DNA of 64,000 nt from Chryseobacterium populi (GTDB lineage Bacteria > Bacteroidota > Bacteroidia > Flavobacteriales > Weeksellaceae): contig NZ_AKJY01000009.1 of assembly GCF_000282115.1 (NCBI RefSeq), positions 22,771 to 86,770 of the forward strand, given 5' to 3'. Both the position numbers and the translations under genes were made by a program. Within the stretch, counting starts at the first letter, position 1. Each line of letters starts with the position of its first letter. Positions 57,707 through 64,000 of this stretch are shown here, one piece after another. The notes beneath the pieces were generated by a model. It did no database searches and was not told the DNA's origin. It was given only the letters and a program-made list of their open reading frames with translations.

Positions 57707-58471
57707 ATGGATTTTCCTGTTACTTTTCAGATTTTTGGCAAAACGGTTCTGGCACACCCTGTTTTTGAAACATTGGGAATATTTATCGGAATGCGTTATT
57801 ATTTCTATCTCAAGAGAAAATCTTCTGATAAGCTTTCATTCAATACTTCTGCGGCAATTCTTATCGGTGCTACTGCCGGAGCTTTATTCGGGTCGAAACT
57901 GATTGGAAACCTGGAAAACCCTTATGCCCTATTTGAAAAGTTTTCATTAAAGGAGATCTGGTCTAATAACACGATTGTCGGTGGACTTGCTTTTGGATTG
58001 ATAGGTGTAGAACTGGCAAAAAAAATAGTCAGGCATAAAGAAAGCACGGGAGATTTGATTGTCTTCCCTTTGATGCTTGCCATTATTATCGGAAGAATAG
58101 GCTGCTTTTTAACCGGAATTCATGAAGAAACATATGGTGTTCCCACCCGTTTTATTTTCGGAATGCATCTCGGGGACCAGTATCTGAGACACCCTGTTGC
58201 GCTGTATGAAATTGTATTCTTAATTCTACTCTGGATTTATTTAAACAGAATAGGAAAACACAGTAAATTCCCGTCCGGATTTGTATTTCAGCTGTTTATG
58301 CTGAGCTATTTTATATTCAGATTTCTTTTGGATTTTATCAAACCAAAGGTGGAAATTATAGGAAACCTGGGAACGATTCAATTAGTGTGTATTGGTGTAA
58401 TTATTTATTACATTTATAAGATAAAAAATACCAGGGATTTAATGTACAACCAAAAAACAATTGAAATATGA
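57707..58471 (+). CDS. Prolipoprotein diacylglyceryl transferase-like membrane protein
   Basis: This 254-residue protein has about seven helices. Family blocks retained are IIGRIGCFLTG (Lgt GRIGNFxNGE), YLRHPVALYEIV (RHPxQLYE) and FIFRFLLDF (essential Arg near the C-terminus). Differences at key positions: the HGG loop with the essential His of E. coli Lgt is TIVGGL here, the Asn of GRIGNF is Cys, and the NGE Glu is displaced. It may be a paralogue with another lipid or protein substrate. It overlaps the next gene by 4 bp in a three-gene cassette. Confidence 0.75.
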   Translation: MDFPVTFQIFGKTVLAHPVFETLGIFIGMRYYFYLKRKSSDKLSFNTSAAILIGATAGALFGSKLIGNLENPYALFEKFSLKEIWSNNTIVGGLAFGLIGVELAKKIVRHKESTGDLIVFPLMLAIIIGRIGCFLTGIHEETYGVPTRFIFGMHLGDQYLRHPVALYEIVFLILLWIYLNRIGKHSKFPSGFVFQLFMLSYFIFRFLLDFIKPKVEIIGNLGTIQLVCIGVIIYYIYKIKNTRDLMYNQKTIEI

Positions 58472-58704
58472 AAACCTTAACATTATTGGAGGTAGGTGAT
58501 CTTGGGGGGCTGGTAGTGATGATTGTTGGGATCATTATTATTGGTGCACTCTTTATTTCATTGATTGTTACTCTTTTTGTAAAATTGATTTATGAATTGA
58601 AAGGCGGAAGAAAATTTTCAAAAAAACAATTCATACAGACAATGGTTATTTGCTTGTTAGTCTGCGGATTAATAAGCGGCTACATCTGCGGTGGGGGACT
58701 TTAA
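58468..58704 (+). CDS. Small membrane protein in Lgt-like/radical SAM cassette
   Basis: This 78-residue protein has two hydrophobic helices (about 15-40, VVMIVGIIIIGALFISLIVTLFVKLIY, and 56-76, TMVICLLVCGLISGYICGG) joined by a basic loop (ELKGGRKFSKKQ). ATG overlaps the Lgt-like stop (ATGA) and the stop lies 13 bp before the radical SAM start, so it is real and cotranslated. The family is not recognised. Confidence 0.65.
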   Translation: MKTLTLLEVGDLGGLVVMIVGIIIIGALFISLIVTLFVKLIYELKGGRKFSKKQFIQTMVICLLVCGLISGYICGGGL

Positions 58705-58717
58705 AAAAATTAAAATT

Positions 58718-60121
58718 ATGCCGGTAAGAAATTATACCTATTACGATTATACTATCAGCCTATGCCCGGAATGCCTGAAAAGGGTAGGAGCCAAAATCAT
58801 TATAGAAGAGGAAGCGGTTTTTATGACCAAAAGATGTCCCGATCATGGCTTTTTTAAAACAAAAATAGCCACAGATGTACATTATTATAAAAACATCAGA
58901 AACTATAATAAAGCTTCGGAAATGCCACTTCATTTCGGAACTGATGTGGAATACGGATGCCCTTATGACTGCGGGCTTTGTGTAGACCATGAACAGCATA
59001 GCTGTCTTTCTATCGTTGAAGTAACAGACCGTTGTAATCTGACCTGTCCTACCTGCTATGCCATGTCTTCCCCACATTACGGAAATCATAGAAGCCTGGA
59101 GGAGATAGAAGCCATGCTCGATGTCATTGTAAAAAATGAAGGGGAACCAGATGTGGTGCAAATCAGTGGTGGTGAACCCACCATTCATCCGGAATTCTTC
59201 AAAATCATGGATATTGCTAAGTCAAAACCGATCAGACACCTGATGCTGAATACCAATGGGGTAAGAATAGCCAATGATCCGGGGTTTGCTGAAAAGCTGG
59301 CAACGTATGCTCCGGAATTTGAAGTGTATCTTCAGTTTGATTCCTTTAAACCTGAAGTTCTGCAGGATTTCAGGGGAAAAGACCTTACCAATGTACGGAT
59401 GAAAGCTCTGGAAAAATTGAATGAGCTTAACCTTTCCACGACTTTGGTTATTGTACTTCAAAAAGGAAAAAATGTTGATGAGATAGGGAAAATCATTGAA
59501 TTTGCTCTAAAACAGAAGTGTGTGAGGGGAATTACTTTCCAACCGGTAGAGATTGCGGGAAGAAACAGAGAAGATTCAGTCCATGAAAAAATTACATTAA
59601 CGGAAGTAAGGCAGGAAATTATTGATCAGTTTCCGCTTTTAAATTCTGATGATATCATTCCGGTTCCTTGTAATCCTGATGCTCTGGCTATGGGTTATAT
59701 ATTGAAACTTGAAGGTGAAACAATTCCTTTAACACGCTATATCAATCCTGCCGACCTGCTGAATAATGAATCGAGAAATACGATTGTTTATGAACAGGAT
59801 AAAGGGCTTCATATGCAGCTTCTGGATATTTTCAGTACCGGAATTTCCGTAGATAAAGTAAAACCTAAGGTAAATCAGTTACTTTGTTGTCTCCCTGAAG
59901 TTTCAGCTCCCGATCTGGATTACGATAATCTTTTCAGAATCATCATTATGAATTTTATGGATGCCCATGATTTTGATGTGAGGGCGGTGAAAAAATCATG
60001 TGTCCATATCGTAAATAAAGATTTAAAATTAATTCCTTTTGAAACGATGAATCTTTTCTACAGAGATGACAAAATCAAATATCTGGAAGAGTTGAGAAAA
60101 GAAGATAAAGTTTTATTTTAA
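58718..60121 (+). CDS. Radical SAM enzyme of the tetraether-synthase-like (MJ0619/Tes) group
   Basis: This 467-residue protein starts at ATG 58718 (MPVRNYTYYDYTISLCPECL), preferred over GTG 58691, which lies inside the preceding gene. Zinc or cluster pairs CPECL and KRCPDHGFF at the N-terminus, then DVEYGCPYDCGLCVDHEQHSC and the radical SAM site TDRCNLTCPTCYA (CxxxCxxC), precede ISGGEPTIHPEF. This Cys layout matches the family of archaeal tetraether synthase and its bacterial relatives. A role in joining or modifying lipid chains is inferred, supported by the adjacent Lgt-like gene. Confidence 0.8.
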   Translation: MPVRNYTYYDYTISLCPECLKRVGAKIIIEEEAVFMTKRCPDHGFFKTKIATDVHYYKNIRNYNKASEMPLHFGTDVEYGCPYDCGLCVDHEQHSCLSIVEVTDRCNLTCPTCYAMSSPHYGNHRSLEEIEAMLDVIVKNEGEPDVVQISGGEPTIHPEFFKIMDIAKSKPIRHLMLNTNGVRIANDPGFAEKLATYAPEFEVYLQFDSFKPEVLQDFRGKDLTNVRMKALEKLNELNLSTTLVIVLQKGKNVDEIGKIIEFALKQKCVRGITFQPVEIAGRNREDSVHEKITLTEVRQEIIDQFPLLNSDDIIPVPCNPDALAMGYILKLEGETIPLTRYINPADLLNNESRNTIVYEQDKGLHMQLLDIFSTGISVDKVKPKVNQLLCCLPEVSAPDLDYDNLFRIIIMNFMDAHDFDVRAVKKSCVHIVNKDLKLIPFETMNLFYRDDKIKYLEELRKEDKVLF

Positions 60122-60220
60122 ATTTTAATACAATGCTATCCAATATTATCCGGAAATCAAATACTGAATAGCCTTGTTAAAATCTGCATCCGCGAGATAA
60201 ATTAAAAAAGGCGTTAAAAA

Positions 60221-60886
60221 TCATCTTTTAACACCCCATAAGTTTATTTTTCCACGATGGTTAAACCCCAGCTTTTCGTAAAGTTTTTTAGCTCCTGAAT
60301 TGGTTTCAGCAACATGAAGAAAAGGCGTTTTGTTGTCCTCAAATATCTTTCCTGAAACAAATGCCACAAGCTGTTTTGCGTATCCCTTTCCTAAGTAATC
60401 TGTATCGGTGATAACAGCGCTTACTTCGGCCATATCATTCATCTGCATCCTTTCACCTGTTACGGCTACAAGCTTATCATCTTTAAAAATTCCAAAATAA
60501 CGTCCTAATTCAGGGGTTCTGTTTTTGAAATAATGGGGATAAAACTTTTTGATAAAGCTGAGCAGTTCATCATGATGCTCCTCCTTCAAAAGGATAAAAT
60601 CTTCAGTAAAATCCAGTTCTATTCTATTTTCCAGAACATATTGGTCACACACCAATGTGGATAATTCTGTTTTGAAATTTCCCGTATCGGGTTTAGCTCC
60701 GAAAATGAGAAAGTCATCACAGATCTCAGAGTATTCCGTGATATCTTTTTCTTTTGCAAAGTCTGCCGAGCCTCCGAAAGCAGCTACTTCAGGATTATAA
60801 AATTTAGAATCACCGAAGTTTAAGCAAAACTTTTTATGAGTTTCGTTAAGTGAATGATAAACAGGATTGTCTAATTTATGGTACAT
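60221..60886 (-). CDS. GNAT-family N-acetyltransferase
   Basis: This 221-residue protein has its acetyl-CoA site in the C-terminal half: AEVSAVITDTDYLGKGYAKQLVAFV (motif A, Q/RxxGxG/A-like) and FLHVAETNSGAKKLYEKLGFNHRG (motif B). The N-terminal half is less conserved, as in FR47-like enzymes. The substrate is unknown. It shares one base with the surE stop, so the two are cotranscribed. The weak hairpin GTTAAAA/TTTTAAC follows its stop. Confidence 0.85.
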   Translation of the reverse strand: MYHKLDNPVYHSLNETHKKFCLNFGDSKFYNPEVAAFGGSADFAKEKDITEYSEICDDFLIFGAKPDTGNFKTELSTLVCDQYVLENRIELDFTEDFILLKEEHHDELLSFIKKFYPHYFKNRTPELGRYFGIFKDDKLVAVTGERMQMNDMAEVSAVITDTDYLGKGYAKQLVAFVSGKIFEDNKTPFLHVAETNSGAKKLYEKLGFNHRGKINLWGVKR

Positions 60887-61656
60887 TAATCAAAATTCAT
60901 TACCTCTTCCAAAGTTTTCATATACTCATAGGCTGTCAGGTCAAACTTTACAGGAACAATCGAAATATATCCGTTTGCCAGAGCTGTTTCATCAGCATCT
61001 TCAGAATCATCCATATTGTTGAAATATCCTGTTAGCCAGTAATATTTTTTACCATGTGGGTTTACCCTTTCATCAAAACTTTCTTCCCATTTTGCCTTAG
61101 CCTGTTTGCAGACTTTAATCCCTTTTATTTCTTCCTTTAAAAGCTTGGGGATATTTACATTTAAAACAACTCCTTTAGGCATCGGGTTTTCTAAAGTTCT
61201 TCTGACAATATTCTGGATATGTTCCTTGGCCTGGGTAAAATCTGCTTCCCAGCTGAAATCCAGCAATGAAAATCCGATTGCAGGTAAGTTTTCAACTCCT
61301 GCTTCTACCGCTGCAGACATGGTTCCGGAATAGATCACATTGATTGAAGAATTTGCGCCGTGATTGATTCCTGAAACTACGATGTCCGGTCTTCTCGGTA
61401 AGATTTTATCAAGAGCCATTTTTACACAGTCAACAGGGGTTCCGCTGCATGAAAAATCAATCTGCGGACCATCAAGATGCACTTCTTCGTAACTTAGGGT
61501 AGAATTAATGGTAATGGCATGGCCTTTACCGCTTTGTGGAGAGTTGGGTGCTACAACTACTACTTCTCCGATTTCGTTCATAAAACTGACAAGATTTCTG
61601 ATACCAGGTGCTGTAATTCCATCATCATTAGTAACCAGAATAAGTGGTCTTTCCAT
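60886..61656 (-). CDS. surE: 5'/3'-nucleotidase SurE
   Basis: This metal-dependent nucleoside monophosphatase is associated with stationary-phase survival. The 256-residue protein starts at ATG 61656 (MERPLILVTNDDGITAPG); seven upstream in-frame codons are unlikely. The metal site VTNDDG, the phosphate loop NSPQSGKGHAITI, GTPVDCVKMAL and VSGINHGANSSINVIYSGTMSAAVEA are intact. Confidence 0.95.
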   Translation of the reverse strand: MERPLILVTNDDGITAPGIRNLVSFMNEIGEVVVVAPNSPQSGKGHAITINSTLSYEEVHLDGPQIDFSCSGTPVDCVKMALDKILPRRPDIVVSGINHGANSSINVIYSGTMSAAVEAGVENLPAIGFSLLDFSWEADFTQAKEHIQNIVRRTLENPMPKGVVLNVNIPKLLKEEIKGIKVCKQAKAKWEESFDERVNPHGKKYYWLTGYFNNMDDSEDADETALANGYISIVPVKFDLTAYEYMKTLEEVMNFD

Positions 61657-61729
61657 AAAATATTTTAATTTTAACAAAAATACTCAAAACTATCTGATAT
61701 TTGTAAATAAGGTATTAAATTTGATAGTT

Positions 61730-61761
61730 TGTAACAGTAATTTAAATATTACTACTAATTG
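61730..61761 (+). promoter_or_regulatory. Candidate ECF-type promoter of tail-specific protease gene
   Basis: TGTAACA-N15-CTACTAATTG has the same -35-like box and spacing as the two envelope-gene promoters at 10441-10472 and 13909-13940, matching 7 of 10 positions in the second box. It ends 39 bp before the ATG. Confidence 0.35.
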
Positions 61762-61800
61762 AAATACTTTTAAAAAATTAATAAAATACATTACAGATTT

Positions 61801-63930
61801 ATGTGGAAAAATTTTAAGCTAAATAAATTTTTACTCCTAATTCCATTGACAAGTCTAATGTTTTGTTTCAACTCGCCTAAAAATGATGACGAAAAGATGC
61901 AGACGATAATGGTGAGCGTAAAGAATACCCTTTCTTATTTACATTACAGCCCGAAGCCTATCAATGATGCTTATTCAAAAGATGTTTACAAGCATTATTT
62001 CGAACTGGTAGACCCGGCAAAAAGATATTTTCTTCAATCGGATATGGATGAGTTCAGCAAGCACGAAACAAAGCTGGACGATTATCTGAATCTCGGAGAT
62101 TTGACTTTCTATAAACTTACCATCGACAGATTATACCAAAGGGTAGACGAAATCGACCAGATTACCCAGGATATTTTCAGCAAGCCGATCAATCTGGAAG
62201 AAGATGAAAACCTGACCCTGGAGCCTAAACTTAAAAAAGTACCGGCCAATAAGCAGGAACAGTATAATGAGTGGAAAAAATTCATCAAATACAATATCCT
62301 TCAGGAAATTGAATCGATGAACAGCAAAGAGGAGGCACAGAAGGAAAAGAAAGATTCCGTACAGAAGTATAATCTGAAAGACACGATTAAGCTTAAAATC
62401 CTTACTCCCGAACAAAAAAGAGTAAAAGCGACGGATGAGGTAAAAGACCTGGTAAAAGAAACCTTTACAAGATTCAAGAAAAGGAAAAAAATGGATTGGT
62501 TCACAGTATACATGAACGCCTATACTGAAGTTTTTGATCCTCATACCAATTATTATTCTCCAAAAGATAAAGAAGACTTTGATACCCAGTTTGCAGGAAA
62601 AGTGATTGGTATCGGAGCTATTATTCAGGAGAAAAAAGGAAATCTTTATTTAGGGGCTTTAACGATCGGAGCTCCGGCATGGAAGTCAAAACAGCTTTCG
62701 GAAGGGGATAAGATCTTAAAGGTAAAATCCAAACCGAAAGAAGATGCCGTAAATGTTGTAGGGATGCTTTCTGATGAAGCGGTAAGGCTGATCAGAGGGG
62801 AAAAAGGAACCCCGGTAACTTTAACGGTTCAGAAAAAAGACGGAACAATTAAAGATGTAACCATGATCCGTGAGGAAGTCGCTATCGAAGATACCTTCGC
62901 AAGGAGTATTGTCGTAAATTCTCCGAATGGTAAAAAATATGGGTTTATCAACCTGCCTAGCTTTAATGCAGATTTTGAAGACTCAAAAGGAAGAAATGCT
63001 TCCGATGACATTAAAAACGAAATCATTAAGCTGAAATCCCAGAATATTGAAGGGATTGTTCTGGATTTAAGAAACAATGGCGGTGGATCTTTAACGGAAG
63101 TTGGAGATATTATGGGGCTTTTCATGAATGCAGGGCCATACGTTCAGGTGAAAGACGGAAACGGAAAAATCCAGACCTTAAAGAATAAAAACGAAACTCC
63201 GATCTGGACGGGTCCATTGGTGATTATGCAGAACGAGCTTTCAGCTTCGGCTTCAGAAATTCTGGCAGGAGTAATGCAGGATTACGGAAGAGCAATGATC
63301 ATCGGTTCCCCACAATCGTTTGGAAAAGGAACGGTACAGACATTTGTAGATTTAAACAGATTCTTAAATACGGAAGATGATTTCGGATCCTTAAAACTGA
63401 CGATCCAGAAGTTCTACAGAATTACAGGAGAATCTACCCAGAGAAAGGGAATTGTTTCAGACATCCAGATGAAAGATTTCTTTACCTATGCGGAAGTTGG
63501 AGAAAGATATGATGATTATGCCTTAGCTTGGGATAAAATTCCGGGAACAAGCTTCCAGAAGCTAAACTATTTTGATATTAATGCACTGGAAAAAGCAAGT
63601 GAGAGCAGAATGGCTAAAAACAGCAATTATCAGTTATTGTTGGAGTCGGCCCAATGGAGAGAGAAGCTGGATAAAGAAGAAACAATCACGCTTAATGTCA
63701 ATAAATTTAATGAATTAATGAAGCAAAGAAAGACTCAGATCGAAAAATTCAAAGCATTAAGCAAATTTGAAAACGGTCTTCAGTTTATGATGTATCCGGG
63801 GGAAATCGAAAGAGAGAAAAAAGATGAAGCATTCAAGAAAAAATCCGAGATGTGGATCAAAAACCTTAAGAAAGATCCTTACCTTCAGGAAGCGATGAAC
63901 ATCGTTGCCGACATGAGTGTAAAATCATAA
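61801..63930 (+). CDS. Carboxy-terminal processing (tail-specific) protease
   Basis: This 709-residue S41-family serine protease of the envelope is a Prc/Tsp relative. The N-terminal signal or lipoprotein-like segment (LNKFLLLIPLTSLMFC) is followed by a helical DUF3340-like N-domain (to about 225), a PDZ domain (about 255-340) and the catalytic core. The catalytic Ser is in NELSASASEILAGVMQDYG and the Lys in SFGKGTVQTF. A C-terminal helical domain ends VADMSVKS. It trims proteins with non-polar C-termini. Own candidate stress promoter and terminator. Confidence 0.93.
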   Translation: MWKNFKLNKFLLLIPLTSLMFCFNSPKNDDEKMQTIMVSVKNTLSYLHYSPKPINDAYSKDVYKHYFELVDPAKRYFLQSDMDEFSKHETKLDDYLNLGDLTFYKLTIDRLYQRVDEIDQITQDIFSKPINLEEDENLTLEPKLKKVPANKQEQYNEWKKFIKYNILQEIESMNSKEEAQKEKKDSVQKYNLKDTIKLKILTPEQKRVKATDEVKDLVKETFTRFKKRKKMDWFTVYMNAYTEVFDPHTNYYSPKDKEDFDTQFAGKVIGIGAIIQEKKGNLYLGALTIGAPAWKSKQLSEGDKILKVKSKPKEDAVNVVGMLSDEAVRLIRGEKGTPVTLTVQKKDGTIKDVTMIREEVAIEDTFARSIVVNSPNGKKYGFINLPSFNADFEDSKGRNASDDIKNEIIKLKSQNIEGIVLDLRNNGGGSLTEVGDIMGLFMNAGPYVQVKDGNGKIQTLKNKNETPIWTGPLVIMQNELSASASEILAGVMQDYGRAMIIGSPQSFGKGTVQTFVDLNRFLNTEDDFGSLKLTIQKFYRITGESTQRKGIVSDIQMKDFFTYAEVGERYDDYALAWDKIPGTSFQKLNYFDINALEKASESRMAKNSNYQLLLESAQWREKLDKEETITLNVNKFNELMKQRKTQIEKFKALSKFENGLQFMMYPGEIEREKKDEAFKKKSEMWIKNLKKDPYLQEAMNIVADMSVKS

Positions 63931-63952
63931 AAAGCAAAACAACATAAAAAAG

Positions 63953-63985
63953 AGGCTGTCTCAAAAGTGAGACAGTCTTTTTTTT
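63953..63985 (+). terminator. Terminator after tail-specific protease
   Basis: GGCTGTCTC-AAAAGT-GAGACAGTC followed by an eight-T run lies 23 bp after the stop codon. Confidence 0.9.
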
Positions 63986-64000
63986 ATGCTCAAAAAGAAA

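Noticed and set aside
1..64000. Prophage, insertion sequence, CRISPR or rRNA
   Set aside because: No transposase, integrase, phage structural gene, regular spacer-repeat array or rRNA sequence was seen.

Overview
This window looks like a chromosomal segment of a Bacteroidota, family Weeksellaceae, most like Chryseobacterium. The evidence is low-GC, AT-rich intergenic DNA, few Shine-Dalgarno sites, TAnnTTTG-type -7 promoter elements, GLPGLI and CarboxypepD_reg/TonB outer-membrane proteins, a SprE/PorW-like lipoprotein, a MurF-Alr fusion, a FeoB-associated Cys-rich protein and several Bacteroidota-restricted DUF families. No prophage, insertion sequence, CRISPR array or rRNA is visible.

Layout. 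1-4300: end of a TPR gene, three tRNA genes (Leu, Gly, Leu), a DUF3127 protein with an SSB-like tip, aat, a DMT exporter and a TPR protein. 4600-9400: glmM, dinD and the feoAB operon with a candidate iron-repressor palindrome. 9490-16920: envelope genes (GLPGLI protein, TonB-linked outer-membrane protein), DinB, a JmjC/cupin protein and an M14 peptidase. 17046-23416: an NAD+/ADP-ribose locus. A NUDIX-winged-helix regulator is followed on the same strand by SPFH protein, divergent NAD kinase, ADP-ribosylation/crystallin J1 protein, DUF4291 (broken by two frameshifts), macro domain, sirtuin and ADP-ribosylglycohydrolase. Four copies of one 21-bp near-palindrome (TTTGYGT-N7-ACRCAAA) lie before the regulator and before the operon. 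This is the most interesting system in the window.

23500-39440: lipoproteins, lepA, an ECF sigma/anti-sigma/Spy-like operon, a DUF2520-KdsC-Maf cluster, a SprE/PorW-like lipoprotein, tsaB, SDR, yraN, S66 peptidase, LysE, rnr and rpiB. 39437-39991 is an AT-rich gap with DnaA-box-like sequences, and two perfect parS palindromes flank mnmG at 43.4 and 45.3 kb. Together these hint that the replication origin is near. 39992-51200: pgk, C1 peptidase, methyltransferase, mnmG, ybeY, a patatin-barrel protein, murF-alr and tdk. 51245-55780: an acidic repeat protein, rsmI, a WG-repeat protein and fabG. 55834-63930: DUF1835, guaC, a three-gene cassette (Lgt-like protein, small membrane protein, tetraether-synthase-like radical SAM enzyme), GNAT, surE and a tail-specific protease.

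A promoter-like motif, TGTAACA-N15-nnACTAATT, precedes the GLPGLI gene, the TonB-linked gene and the tail-specific protease gene, suggesting a shared envelope-stress sigma factor. Functions come from motif recognition by eye; no database search was run.
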